Source: Kitasatospora sp. NA04385 | GTDB taxonomy: Bacteria > Actinomycetota > Actinomycetes > Streptomycetales > Streptomycetaceae | Assembly (NCBI RefSeq): GCF_013364235.1 | Contig: NZ_CP054919.1 | Coordinates: 7,241,603 to 7,305,602 of the forward strand | DNA: 64,000 bases | Reading direction: 5' to 3' | Shown: one piece after another, positions 16,844 to 26,660 of the stretch | Position numbering within the stretch: position 1 is the first letter of the stretch | Layout: every line of letters starts with the position of its first letter | Notes under the pieces: model-generated | The model's input: the letters and a program-made list of their open reading frames with translations, nothing else | Database searches by the model: none | What the model was told of the DNA's origin: nothing | Translations under genes and position numbers: made by a program

Positions 16844-17536
16844 TCAGCCGATCAGTGCGGTCGCCCGGGCGGCGGGGGAGCGCTCCAGCCGGGCCAGCAG
16901 CTCGGCGGCGGGCAGCGCCTGGTGCGCCGCCACCCCGAGCGGGGCGGGGGCCAGCGGGATCAGCAGATCCTCCCCGGGGCGGCCGCCGTGCAGCCACAGC
17001 GCCGAGGCGTAGTGCTCGGGCAGCGGCAGCAGCCGCGGCTCGTAGCGCACCGGCGCGCCGTGGGTGAGCTGCCAGGCCTGGCGCAGCGCCCGCACGGTGG
17101 AGTCCAGGAACGGGCCGGCGCTCAGGTGCGAGAACACCGGGCCGTCCGGGCCGTCGACCACCTCGGCGGCGGCCACCACCCCGTCCAGCCCGTCCTCGGT
17201 GAACTCGCCGACGGTCAGCGGCGGGTGCTCCGCCCCACCGGTGTCGGCGCCCGCACAGCCGCCGTGCCCGCAGGGCGCGGGCGCGGCCCGCTCGGGGGAG
17301 GTGTCGCGCAGCAGGAAGCGCCAGCCGGTGCACTCGGCCCCGGCCAGCCGGGAGGCGGGCCCGCTCGGGGCGGGACCGCCGAGGGCGTGGACGGGCAGCG
17401 CGAGCAGCGGTCGGGCGCGGCCGGCGCTATGGCGCAGGACGGCGGCCGAGGACGGCGGGAGCTCCGTCTCGGGGGCGAGGGCGCGGAGCGCGGCGCGCAT
17501 CGCGCCGGCCGGGGGCTGGGGCAGGTGCAGGGTCAT
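16844..17536 (-). CDS. Conserved hypothetical protein
   Basis: 230-residue protein of unknown function. It opens MTLHLPQPPAGAMRAALRAL and has a Cys/His-rich segment CGHGGCAGADTGG at about 89-101. It has no signal peptide or membrane segment. The start at 17536 is preceded by GGAGAGGCG. Codon use is typical of real genes here. It is transcribed alone, divergent from the GCS2 ligase. Confidence 0.7.
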   Translation of the reverse strand: MTLHLPQPPAGAMRAALRALAPETELPPSSAAVLRHSAGRARPLLALPVHALGGPAPSGPASRLAGAECTGWRFLLRDTSPERAAPAPCGHGGCAGADTGGAEHPPLTVGEFTEDGLDGVVAAAEVVDGPDGPVFSHLSAGPFLDSTVRALRQAWQLTHGAPVRYEPRLLPLPEHYASALWLHGGRPGEDLLIPLAPAPLGVAAHQALPAAELLARLERSPAARATALIG

Positions 17537-17907
17537 GGCTGGTCGCCTCTCCGTGCGTGATCGGCGTGCCGTTGCGGCATACCGGCATGGCGCCGACATG
17601 AGGTGAGGTGTCTGGCCGTGTCCGGTTGTGCATGGGCGCCGAGTGGGGTGGGCGGGTCGTCGACGAGAGCCCTCGGCATCGTGGGTGTCTCGGACGGCCC
17701 TGACCGGGCCTGAGCGGCGTGCGAATTCCATTCGAACAGGTGCGCAGGGTGACCTTCATATCACGTTCAGTTGCGCCGCACAAGTCGAGCCGTGACTGAC
17801 GCACCGTCAGAAACCCCGTCTCGCGCGGGTGTTCGCATCGCGGGATATCGATCTTCGACCTGGGCATGATGCTGGGGCACTGTCGACCGAGGGGAGGGAA
17901 GGCACCC
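17537..17907. other. 371-bp divergent intergenic region
   Basis: No gene is supported here. It must hold two divergent promoters. A short inverted repeat CTGAC/GTCAG (17796-17810) and A+T-richer patches near 17725-17765 and 17838-17855 are the only local structure seen. Confidence 0.5.
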
Positions 17908-19407
17908 GTGGGCGAGAAGGTCGTGGCGACCAGGGCGGAGCTGGCCGACCGGCAGCTGTACCGCCGCAAGCTCCAGTCCTGTCTGGACGTGCTGGAGCGG
18001 ATGCTCGGGGAGGAGCGGTTCGACCGCCCGAAGGCGATGATGGGCCTGGAGATCGAGCTGAACCTGGCCGACGAGCAGGGCCTGCCGGTGCTCGGCAACG
18101 ACCGGGTGCTGGACGCGATCTCCTCCGCGGACTTCCAGACCGAGCTGGGCCGGTTCAACATCGAGGTCAACGTCGCCCCCCGCCGCCTGGGCGGGCACGT
18201 CTTCGAGGACCTGCGCGAGGAGCTGGACACCGCCCTGCGCTACGCCGACCGGCGGGCCGCCGAGGCGGGCGCCCGGATCGTGATGGTCGGCATCCTGCCC
18301 ACCCTCGACCTGGAGCACGCCGGGCTGGACGCGATGAGCCGCAACGACCGCTACAGCCTGCTCAGCGACCAGATCCTGGCCGCCCGCGGCGAGGACATCG
18401 CGCTCGACATCGACGGCGTGGAGCGCCTGGCCGTCGACTCGGTCTCGATGGTCGCCGAGGCCGCCGCCACCTCGCTGCAACTGCACCTCCAGGTCACCCC
18501 GGCCCGGTTCGCCTCGGTGTGGAACGCGGCCCAGGCGATCTGCGGCGTGCAGCTCGCGCTCGGCGCCAACTCCCCGTTCCTGTTCGGCCGCGAGCTGTGG
18601 CGCGAGACCCGTCCGGTGCTGTTCCAGCAGGCCTGCGACACCCGTTCGGCCGAGCTCAAGGCCCAGGGCGTGCGCCCCATCACCTGGTTCGGGGAGCGCT
18701 GGGTCGACTCCGCGCTCGACCTGTTCGCCGAGAACCTGCGCTACTTCCCGGCGCTGCTGCCGATCTGCGACGACGAGGACCCGGTCAAGGTGCTCTCCTC
18801 CGGCGGCGTCCCCCGGCTCGGCGAGATGCGGCTGCACAACGGCACCATCTACCGCTGGAACCGCCCCGTGTACGACGTCGCCGACGGCGTCGCCCACCTG
18901 CGGGTGGAGAACCGCTGCCTGCCCGCCGGCCCGACCGTGGTCGACACCCTGGCCAACGCCGCCTTCTACTACGGCCTGGTCCGGGCCCTGGCCGAGCAGC
19001 CCCGCCCGATCTGGAGCCGGCTCCCCTTCGAACTGGCCGAGCAGAACTTCCGCAGCGGCGCCCGGCACGGCATCGACGCCGTCCAGTGGTGGCCCCGCAC
19101 CGGCCGCGGCGCCCGCGGCCAGGTCGAGCTCCCCGCCACCGACCTGGTGCTGAACGAACTGCTGCCGCTGGCCCAGCAGGGCCTGGACGAGTGGGGCATC
19201 GAGGCCCGCGACCGGGACCGCTACCTCGGCATCATCGAGCAGCGCTGCCTGCGCCGCACCAACGGCGCCGCCTGGCAGGCCGCCACCGTGCACCGGCTGC
19301 GCGAGCACCACGGCCTCGGCCCGAACGAGGCGATCGCCGCCATGACCCGCCGCTACGTCGAGTGCATGCGCACCGGGGAGCCGGTGCACACCTGGCCGGT
19401 CGACTGA
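17908..19407 (+). CDS. Glutamate-cysteine ligase family 2 (GCS2) carboxylate-amine ligase
   Basis: 499-residue ATP-grasp-like ligase of the GCS2/YbdK superfamily, joining an amino group to a glutamate carboxylate. GTG 17908 follows the strong GGGGAGGGAAGG; an ATG 42 bases upstream lacks one. Family features include MMGLEIELN near residue 39, RFNIEVNVAP, TSLQLHLQV, GANSPFLFGRELW and VENRCLPAGPT. In actinomycetes such proteins are annotated as glutamate-cysteine ligases, but mycothiol rather than glutathione is the usual thiol. The true product is therefore open. Confidence 0.82.
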   Translation: MGEKVVATRAELADRQLYRRKLQSCLDVLERMLGEERFDRPKAMMGLEIELNLADEQGLPVLGNDRVLDAISSADFQTELGRFNIEVNVAPRRLGGHVFEDLREELDTALRYADRRAAEAGARIVMVGILPTLDLEHAGLDAMSRNDRYSLLSDQILAARGEDIALDIDGVERLAVDSVSMVAEAAATSLQLHLQVTPARFASVWNAAQAICGVQLALGANSPFLFGRELWRETRPVLFQQACDTRSAELKAQGVRPITWFGERWVDSALDLFAENLRYFPALLPICDDEDPVKVLSSGGVPRLGEMRLHNGTIYRWNRPVYDVADGVAHLRVENRCLPAGPTVVDTLANAAFYYGLVRALAEQPRPIWSRLPFELAEQNFRSGARHGIDAVQWWPRTGRGARGQVELPATDLVLNELLPLAQQGLDEWGIEARDRDRYLGIIEQRCLRRTNGAAWQAATVHRLREHHGLGPNEAIAAMTRRYVECMRTGEPVHTWPVD

Positions 19408-19460
19408 CGCCCGTCCCGGCCACGGCGCTTCACCGGCGGCTCATCCTCCTGTGAAAGGAT

Positions 19461-19496
19461 GATCGGCCCGGGGCGGCAGCAGGCCCCGGGCCGATC
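19461..19496. terminator. Perfect 14-bp hairpin after the GCS2 gene
   Basis: Arms GATCGGCCCGGGGC (19461-19474) and its exact complement (19483-19496) with loop GGCAGCAG. It is 54 bases past the ligase stop and 20 before the next start, so it can act as a terminator or attenuate read-through. Confidence 0.75.
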
Positions 19497-19515
19497 GTCC
19501 GCCCCCGGGAGACCC

Positions 19516-20304
19516 GTGACCACCGCCTCGGCCGAGCCCGCCACCACCCCCCAGACCCCCTCGCGCCGGCTGCTCGCCGTCGAACTCCTCATCGTCCTCG
19601 GCCTCTCCCTCGGCGCCAGCGGCATCAGCTCGCTGATCAGCTTCGTCGGCTCGCTCACCGAGTCCGCCGACCTCGGCAGCCAGGTCGCCACCCTCAACGC
19701 CTCCCGCGCCCCCGGCCGGCCCTGGCTCGACCTCGCCTGGCAGCTCTACTACGTCGCCCGCGGCCTGATGCCGGTCGTCCTGGTCGGCTACCTGCTGGTC
19801 CGCGAGGGCAGCTCGCTGCGGGCGCTCGGCTTCGACCTGCGCCACAAGCTCTCCGACCTCGGCCGCGGCGCCGTGGTCGCCGCCTGCATCGGCGGCTCCG
19901 GCCTCGCCCTCTACCTGGTCGCCCAGGCCGCCGACTTCAACCTCGCCGTCGCCCCCTCCGGCCTGCCCGACGTCTGGTGGCGGATCCCGGTCCTGACCGC
20001 CTCCGCCTGGCAGAACGCCGTCCTGGAGGAGGTCGTGGTGGTCGGCTACCTGCTGCGCCGGCTGAACCAGCTGGGCTGGGGCTGGCCCGCGGCGGTCGCC
20101 GCCAGCGCGGTGCTGCGCGGCTCCTACCACCTCTACCAGGGCATCGGCGGCCTGGTCGGCAACATGGTGATGGGCGTGGTCTTCTGCCTGCTCTACCGCC
20201 GCTGGCAGCGGGTCGGCCCGCTGGTCGCCGCGCACGCCCTGATCGACACCACCGCCTTCGTCGGTTACGCCCTGCTGGCCGGCCACGTCAGCTGGCTGCC
20301 CTGA
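19516..20304 (+). CDS. CPBP-family intramembrane metalloprotease (CAAX-like)
   Basis: 262-residue polytopic membrane protein of the CPBP/Abi family. Motif 1 is the Glu pair in LEEVVVVGYLLRR (about residues 175-187), motif 2 RGSYHLYQG with a His, and motif 3 AHALIDTTAF. GTG 19516 has GGGAG five bases upstream. Motif 1 reads EEVVVVGY rather than EExxxR, so the Arg is missing and activity may be altered. Members process or modify membrane proteins; the target is unknown. Confidence 0.82.
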   Translation: MTTASAEPATTPQTPSRRLLAVELLIVLGLSLGASGISSLISFVGSLTESADLGSQVATLNASRAPGRPWLDLAWQLYYVARGLMPVVLVGYLLVREGSSLRALGFDLRHKLSDLGRGAVVAACIGGSGLALYLVAQAADFNLAVAPSGLPDVWWRIPVLTASAWQNAVLEEVVVVGYLLRRLNQLGWGWPAAVAASAVLRGSYHLYQGIGGLVGNMVMGVVFCLLYRRWQRVGPLVAAHALIDTTAFVGYALLAGHVSWLP

Positions 20305-20440
20305 CCCCGCCCGCCCCCGGGCCCGCGCCCGCCCCCGGGCGGCCGCCCGCCCCCGCGGACCTGACGGCCCGTCATCGCGCGGCGGTAGGCTGGCTCCCGA
20401 CGACCGCGGTACCGGGGTACGCACGACAGGGGATCACGAC

Positions 20441-20737
20441 ATGGACGGACTGTCCGGCCCGGCCGACGAGCGGGTGCGCTGGATCGGGGACGCGCTGCAC
20501 AAGCTCACCGGCACCGAGCCGACCCTGGACCGCTCCCGCGCCGGCTGCACCCGCCTCTCGGTGCGGGTCACCGAGCAGCCCGACCGCACCCAGACGCTCG
20601 CCGTGCTGCGCATCCTGCGGCTCGGCGACCGCTTCGGCCACACCGAGACCGCCCGCTGGGAGCGGATCTGGGTCGAGGTCTGCGACCAGCCCGCCCAGCC
20701 CGCCGCCCCGCAGGTCCCTCCGGCCGCGCAGCCCTGA
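20441..20737 (+). CDS. Conserved small hypothetical protein
   Basis: 98 residues, starting MDGLSGPADERVRWIGDAL after AGGGGATC. It is soluble and charged, with a Pro/Ala-rich tail. No family recognised. Codon use and ribosome site support it as real. It is the last intact gene before the decayed island. Confidence 0.6.
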   Translation: MDGLSGPADERVRWIGDALHKLTGTEPTLDRSRAGCTRLSVRVTEQPDRTQTLAVLRILRLGDRFGHTETARWERIWVEVCDQPAQPAAPQVPPAAQP

Positions 20738-20768
20738 CGCCCCGACGCCCTGACGCCCGCCCGGGGCC

Positions 20769-20920
20769 TCAGCAGGCCCACGGGTTCGGCCAGGCCCGGG
20801 ACGGCGGCCGCCGCAGCACGCTGCGCCGCACCAGGTACGGCGGGATGCAGTCGTCCACCCAGGCGAACGGGCGGCCCTGCGCGTGCCGCAGGATCGGCGC
20901 CCACTTGGCGGCCGAGCACC
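20769..20920 (-). pseudogene. C-terminal remnant of a HAD-domain protein
   Basis: The translation from about 20920 to the stop at 20769 reads KWAPILRHAQGRPFAWVDD and then a degenerate tail. This matches the C-terminal W-x-x-GRPFAWVDDE region of streptomycete HAD-domain phosphatase-like proteins. The N-terminal catalytic half is absent; upstream sequence is unrelated and leads into a recombinase. This marks the left junction of the island. An N-terminal HAD fragment of similar type lies at 41950-42055. Confidence 0.6.
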
Positions 20921-20961
20921 TCCAGCGTGCGGATGTGTGCCGCTGACTGGAGAGCGGAGCC

Positions 20962-21880
20962 GTGGCGCGAAAGCCTGCGGGGCCGGTGCGGGACGTCGAC
21001 CTGCTGCTGCGGAAGTCGCAGATCGTCCGGGGTCCGGCGATCCGGGACGTCCTGTCGCTGAAGATCCTGGACGTGCCGGGCAAGCGGCTGACCACGCCGC
21101 CGCTGGGGCTCAAGGTCACGAAGAAGCGCAAGCTGAAGCACAGCAAGGCGTGGCCGCTGATCGAAGGCATTCACGCGGAAGCGGCGGAGGGGGAGTCCAA
21201 TCGGAAGATCGCCCTCGGCCTGACGGCTGACGGCTACCGGTCCACCCGGGGCGGGCCCTTCCGCTCGAACACGGTGGGGAGATCCTGCGGAACCCGGTGC
21301 GGGTGTTCGCCAAGGGGGTGGAGGGCATCCCGCAGGAGGTCTACGACAAGCACCGGCGGATCGCGGCGGGCTTCGGACGGCGCAAGAACCTGCCGACCGT
21401 GGACGGGCAGCGCGGCCCCCACGATCGCCGGCCGGCGTCGGGGCTGATGCGGTGCGACGGCGGGGGCCGGGACCCGAAGACGGGCCACACGGCGACGATG
21501 CACGGGCAGTCCTACCGGTTGCGGTCTGGACCTGCTCCAAGCCGGTCAACGGCCTGCGCACGGCTGTAGAGCGGGTGTTGGCAGCAGCGCGGCGGAAGAA
21601 GCCGACCACTGCCGACCCGCTGGACCTGGTGCTGCTGGCCGTCGCCGAAAGCCGGGTGAAACTCTCCCCGCCGGAAGAAACCGCGGAGGAAGTCGAAGCC
21701 CGCGGCCAACTCCGGCCGGCCGAGGAAGCAGTCGCCCGACTCCACCGGCTCAACGCCGGAGGAGCCTATGCCGACCGCGACGGCGAAGAGACGTTCATCA
21801 AGCTGCGCCGTGCTGCTGTGGAGGACGTGGAGAACGCCCGGAAGGCGCCGCGTGGAGGGAGGGCTTCGGGGGGCTCCTGA
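20962..21880 (+). pseudogene. Serine recombinase/integrase remnant, catalytic domain deleted and frameshifted
   Basis: Starts GTG 20962 after GGAGAGCGGAG with RDVDLLLRKSQIVR, the N-terminal strand of large serine recombinases that carries the catalytic Ser. It then jumps to the recombinase domain (HSKAWPLIEGIHAEAAEGES and NRKIALGLTADGY). The frame changes near 21278 (ILRNPVRVFAKGVEGIPQE, then the zinc-ribbon GLMRCDGGG) and near 21520 (coiled-coil tail). Most of the ~130-residue resolvase domain is missing, so it cannot be active. It is the likely relic of the island's integrase. Confidence 0.75.
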
Positions 21881-21940
21881 ACGACGAAACGGCCTCCGGT
21901 CAGCACTGGGCGGGCAGTGCGGGCCGAGAGCCGTGGTGCG

Positions 21941-22216
21941 TCAGGAGACGAGGGTCTGAAGGATGGCCAGGGCGAGGCCGCGGGTCCGGCCGATGTCGGC
22001 CAGCAGTGGTACGGCGTCGGCGGGAACGCGCGGGGAGTCCAGCAGGGCCCGTGCCTCGGCTGTGCTGACATATTGCGTCAGCAGATACTCACCGTTTCGC
22101 CGATCGGCTTGGAGCACACTGAGAACCACCTCGGCGATCACCCAGCATTCGGGCTCGCGCATTTTGCTATCAAACCACCGCAGCGCCTCCCACCTGGCCC
22201 GTTCTGTGAGATTCAC
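21941..22216 (-). CDS. Small hypothetical protein
   Basis: 91 residues from GTG 22216, starting MNLTERARWEALRWFD. No family recognised. It is helical and charged with no signal or membrane segment. Codon use is less biased to G/C than in the flanking chromosome, as expected for acquired DNA. A 16-bp palindrome TGGGGGAGCTCCCCCA lies upstream at about 22234-22249. The ribosome site is weak, so expression is uncertain. Confidence 0.5.
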   Translation of the reverse strand: MNLTERARWEALRWFDSKMREPECWVIAEVVLSVLQADRRNGEYLLTQYVSTAEARALLDSPRVPADAVPLLADIGRTRGLALAILQTLVS

Positions 22217-22471
22217 CAGGTCGGGTGTCAGTTGGGGGAGCTCCCCCAGAGGGAGCAGCGCATGGAGAAGAGCGTGAACGGCAATGGGATGGGGCTATGG
22301 GCTCAGCCCTGCGGATCGGCTCTCGGAGGACATTCTGAACCGGTATGCCCGATTCCCGTATTGGGTCAGGTCAGGCGCCGTCCCGGCGGTCACGTGGTTC
22401 TTCGGCGGCTTCTACAGTGTCCCGAGGCGGGGCGGGCGAGACGGTGGATCCAGAAGGGCTGACTCAAGAAC

Positions 22472-23122
22472 GTGGTGCGGATCGAGCGATTGGCGGACCT
22501 GAAGCCCGTCCACCAGCGTCAGGCTGCCGCCCTGGCCCTGTGGCGGTGGCATGCACCGATACTCGCGTTCGAATTGGATGCAGGGTGGGGCGTCGACCGG
22601 TCTGTGGTGGAGTCGCTGTTCCGACTGGCAGCGTCACCCGCTGGCGAACAGTCGGATGACGCATACCGGCGAGCAATCGCCGAGCTGTGCACGGCCCCAC
22701 TTTTCACGTCCGAAGTCGACCCGGACACGGTCGAGCTTTTCCAGTTGGAGACCATCAGCAACCTGCTGACCTTCGGCGAGCTGCTGGACAAGCCCGGCGT
22801 GGACGAAGTCGAGCGAGTGGTCGAAGCCTCGGCCGGCCTGGCGACCTACCTCGACGGTCTCGTCGAGGGCTCCTTCCATTCCCACCCCGCGGAGGAAGCC
22901 CACCACCAGTACCTCGCCGACCTGGCGGACCGGGCGAGCGACGGCTACTTCGCGTCGCGCCACTTCGCTGTCGAGACCGCCTGCCACGGTGCTCTCGGGG
23001 TTCTCCCCGATTCCGCAGGGCTGCTCGACTCGTCCACGGGTCGCGAGTTGCTCGCGCTCTGCGAGGACTTCGGCGAAGAGCTCGTCACAACGATGCAGTG
23101 GCTCCGCATGACGGGTCACTAG
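22472..23122 (+). CDS. Hypothetical protein of the accessory island
   Basis: 216-residue soluble protein. The N-terminal pattern LADLKPVHQRQAAALALWRW and later LETISNLLTFGELL faintly recall the DUF416/YjaG family, but this is not a firm match. GTG at 22472 or 22475 is the start; no clear ribosome site is seen. Base composition is more A+T than the chromosome around it. It stands alone between recombinase debris and a coiled-coil protein. Confidence 0.6.
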   Translation: MVRIERLADLKPVHQRQAAALALWRWHAPILAFELDAGWGVDRSVVESLFRLAASPAGEQSDDAYRRAIAELCTAPLFTSEVDPDTVELFQLETISNLLTFGELLDKPGVDEVERVVEASAGLATYLDGLVEGSFHSHPAEEAHHQYLADLADRASDGYFASRHFAVETACHGALGVLPDSAGLLDSSTGRELLALCEDFGEELVTTMQWLRMTGH

Positions 23123-23191
23123 CGATCACGTCGTGAGCCGAATGGCAAGTGCGGCAGCCGCGACGGACGGGCGGCCTGGAACGGAGGGCCG

Positions 23192-23608
23192 CTACGGGCG
23201 GCGCCGGGTGAACAGGCCCGGTTCGGTCTCGGCGAGGGCGCCCAGGCCGACCAGGCGCTTGAGCTTGTGCCGGGTGCGCTCGATGGTCTTCGGCTTGAGC
23301 GGGAGGTCCAGGGCCTGGCGCAGGTCGCGGGCACGCATCGGTCCAGCAGCGTCGGCGAAGACGTCGATGATCTGCTGGTAGGCCGGGCGGGCCGGCAGGA
23401 CAGGCGGCTCCTCGGCCGGCTCCGGGGCCGCCGGCGGGAGGGCGAGGAGCGTCTTACGGGTCACCGCCAGGCTCTCGACCCCCTCGTCGAGTTCCCGCAG
23501 GCGCGCGGTGAGCTCGTCCATCTGCGCGCGGATCCGCTCCGCACCGCCTACGAGTTCCCGTTCGCGTGCGTCGATCCGCTCCACCAGCGCCGTGACCTGG
23601 TCATCCAC
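23192..23608 (-). CDS. Coiled-coil/winged-helix hypothetical protein
   Basis: 138 residues from GTG 23608. Residues about 1-50 form a coiled coil rich in Arg/Glu/Leu. Residues about 75-135 look like a winged helix (YQQIIDVFADAAGPMRARDL then KPKTIERTRHKLKRLV), so a DNA-binding role is plausible. Proteins of this size and design often accompany mobile elements in Streptomyces; a truncated transposase is next door. The function is unknown. Confidence 0.6.
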   Translation of the reverse strand: MDDQVTALVERIDARERELVGGAERIRAQMDELTARLRELDEGVESLAVTRKTLLALPPAAPEPAEEPPVLPARPAYQQIIDVFADAAGPMRARDLRQALDLPLKPKTIERTRHKLKRLVGLGALAETEPGLFTRRRP

Positions 23609-23699
23609 GCGGTCACCCGCGCCAGGTGGGCGTGGTCTGGCCGGTGAGCCGGCGCGCCATCACGTCGATCATGGCCCAGCGCACCCTGGACTCCGAGGA

Positions 23700-23821
23700 C
23701 TGTCGATCACGACCAGGGGCGGGTCCTCCGGCCGCCCGGCCTTCCATGCCGAGACCACCGGCTCGATCAGCGCCCACCGCTCATCGGACAGGTCACTCTT
23801 GTAGGGCTTGCGGTCACTCAC
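23700..23821 (-). mobile_element. IS5-family transposase N-terminal fragment
   Basis: From GTG 23821 the translation DRKPYKSDLSDERWALIEP and VVSAWKAGRPEDPPL matches the start of IS5-type (DUF4096) transposases. It ends after about 35 residues and runs into unrelated sequence; the DDE catalytic core is absent. No terminal inverted repeats were identified. It is a dead stub. Confidence 0.75.
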
Positions 23822-24018
23822 CCTAGGGCTACCGCCACCGTTGGGGCCGCTGTGACGTGGCACTCTCCGGTACTGAGGACGGGCCCCTCACCGCCCCGCG
23901 GTAAAAGCCGCCGAAGCCTCCGCTGCCGTGTCGGGGTATGAGATGCTCGCGCCAGTGCAAGCAACCGGGGCTCGGATGACCGGAGTTGCAGTCGAGACGT
24001 CAACGCATCGGGGGGCCG

Positions 24019-26281
24019 ATGGAGCCGTTGGGGGATGCGGGCCGTCTCACGGTCGGTCCGTACCGGTTGGTGGCCGAGTTGGGGCGGGGCGGCATGGGGC
24101 GGGTGCTGCTGGGCGTCGCGCCGGACGGGCGGCTGGTCGCGGTCAAGGTCGTGCGCTCGCAGTTCGTGGAGGACGACGGATTCCGGGCGCGCTTCCGCCG
24201 TGAGGTGGAGGCGTCACGGCGGGTGTCCGGTGCGTACACGGCGGCTGTGGTCGATTCGGACGCGGACGCGCCGCTGCCGTGGCTGGCGTCGGTCTTCGTC
24301 CCCGGCCCGTCCCTGGGGGATGTGGTGTCGGAGACCGGGCCGTTGCCGTCGGAGGCGGTCGTGCGCCTGACCGTCGGGCTGGCCGCCGCACTGGGCGGAA
24401 TCCACCGGGCCGGGCTCATCCACCGTGACCTCAAGCCGTCCAACGTCATGCTCGCCGCCGACGGGCCCCGGGTCATCGACTTCGGGATCGCCCGTGCCAC
24501 CGACAGTGAGGGTGGCACCGAGATCACCCACACCGGCTGGCTCGTCGGCTCCCCGGCCTTCATGTCCCCGGAGCAGGCCGAAGGACGTGAGTTGACACCG
24601 TCCAGCGATGTGTTCTCGCTCGGCGCGGTGCTGGTCCAGGCGTCCACCGGCCGCAGCCCGTTCGCCGGGACCTCTAGCGCCGCAGACGCTCTACAACGTC
24701 GTCCACACCGAGCCCGACCTCTCCATGGTCCCGGAGGAGCTGCGCGACCTCGTCGCGCGGTGCTTGTCCAAGGACCGGTTGCTACGTCCCACGCTCGAGG
24801 AGATCGCCGGCACGTTCGGGCTGTTGAACCCGTCCGTACGGCCGTGGCCCGATGCTGTACACGCCCGGATCGACGAGCAGCAGGCCACCATCGTGCGCCT
24901 GCTCGGTTTGGACGGGGCCGAAGGGCAACTGGTGGCGTCCGACACGGGAACGGTTGTTCTGGCCCGGCGTACGGCGAACCAGGATCTGTCGACCATAACC
25001 GCGCCCCAGGTTCCGGCCGGGCCTGCACCGCTCCTCCCGACGCCCGGTGCGGCGGACTCTCCGGCGGATGAGGGTGTCGACGAGGATTCGGCGGCGCGCC
25101 GGCGCCCGAGCCGACGAACGCTCCTGTTCGGCGCACTCGGCGCGGGTGCCGTGGCGGCGACCGCGGTCCCACTCGCACTGATGCGGACCTCGGGTTCCCC
25201 GGAAGCAGGCGGTTCGGAGACGCTCCCGCCGCCGACGTCCTCGCCGAGCACCTCACCGCCGGTCACGGCCAGTCCGAGCACATCATCCAGTCCGACGGCC
25301 ACCCCGACGCCGTCCAGCACTCCGGAGGAACTCGCCTACAGGGCCTCTTTCAAGTGGAAGACCATGTTGTCCGCCTTGGACTACAGTCCTGACGGCAAGC
25401 TCCTCGCAGTAGGTGACTTTGACAGTGTCCTGATGCTGTGGAACAGCACCGACCTGGTTGTCGCAGCCACCCTCGGCAACTCTTACCTGCCGGGCATCGA
25501 GAATCTCACCTCCGCTGTGAGGTTCAGCCCGGACGGTACGCTGCTCGCCAGCGTCGACAACTTCGCGACGATCACGCTGTGGGACGTGGCATCCCGGCAG
25601 AAGGCCGCCACCATCCAAGGCGACAAGGACCAGAAGAGCGCCGGATTCTCGAACCTCGCGTTCAGCCCGGACGGTAAGACCCTGGCGTACAGCGGCAACC
25701 GCGTGATCACCCTGTGGGACGTCCAGAGCCGTTCACTGGTCGCCACGCTCGTCAATCCGATCGAGAACCCGACGTATAAGGCCGAAGGGGATGTGGCGAG
25801 CATGGCGTTCGCCCAGGACGGCCGGACCATCATCGCCTCGACCGACTTGGACCGGGATGATCTGCTGCGCTTCTGGGACGTCCGCCGGGGCACCCTTACC
25901 GCAACGATCGAACACGCCGGGGACGGTGTCATCGCTCTCGCGGTCAGTCCGGACGGCAAAGTCCTCGCCACAGTCTCCCGCGGCGAGGTGAAGGTGTGGG
26001 ACGTCGCCACCCGTGCGATGGTCGAGACGCTGCCCTTCACCTCGGATCCGGTCTGCGCGCTGGCTTTCAGCCCGGACGGTGGCTCGCTGGCCGCCGCTGA
26101 GCAGACCGGAGGCGTCCGGATCTGGTCCACGGCCACCTGGAACCCCATCCGCGGACTCGACCAGGCGAAGAGCCTCGACCCCACGTTGTCCATGATGCCG
26201 GATTCTCTCGTCTTCAGCCCCGACAGCAAGGTCCTGGTCGGAAACTTCGGCTACAGACTGGCACGCTGGAAGGTCGGTTGA
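24019..26281 (+). pseudogene. Ser/Thr protein kinase with C-terminal WD40 repeats, one frameshift
   Basis: PknB-like kinase plus sensor, ~754 residues if the break is repaired. Kinase domain: GRGGMGRVLLG glycine loop, VAVKVVRSQF Lys, IHRDLKPSNVML catalytic loop, VIDFGIAR DFG motif, GSPAFMSPEQAEG. The frame changes near 24678 inside the kinase C-lobe, consistent with loss of two bases in a GCGC run. After a Thr/Ser/Pro linker with a membrane segment (TLLFGALGAGAVAATAVPLA), WD40 repeats (FSPDGTLLASV, TLWDV) run to 26281, probably outside the cell. If the break is real, only a kinase fragment is made. Confidence 0.8.
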
Positions 26282-26396
26282 GCCAACGGGGCTGAACCCA
26301 GGCGGGCGGTGAAAGCCCCCATGCCGCCCCCTTGGCTTGTCGAAGGCGGGCCGTCGCATTCCCCCCTTGGCCCGCTGGTCACGGCACAGCTCGGGA

Positions 26397-26660
26397 CGTG
26401 AACGGGGGAGCGGCGGCGGCCCGCTGCTGCTGCTGGGCGGGATCATCGCCGGGGTCGTGGCGCTCTCCGGCGGCTCGGAGCCGCCGTCCGGGCCCAAGGA
26501 GGGCAGCCCGGAGCGGGCGCAGTCGATCGACGCGAAGACGGAGAAGTCGGCGGACCTCGGCCGGTTCCACCGCGACATGATCCGGGGCCGGGGGCAGGAG
26601 GTCACCGACGAGCTGTGCGCGGCAGAGCGGGCAGGCCTCGCCTACGCCGCGTCGGAGCCC
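26397..26660 (+). pseudogene. Fragment of a membrane-anchored protein
   Basis: A short frame has a membrane-like segment (LLLLGGIIAGVVALSGG) followed by a charged stretch (SADLGRFHRDMIRGRGQEV). Sequence after about 26660 has no continuity. No family recognised and no clear start. It is probably debris. Confidence 0.3.

Noticed and set aside
24670..24690. Programmed frameshift in the kinase gene
   Set aside because: No slippery heptamer or downstream structure was apparent; loss of two bases in GCGC explains it more simply.
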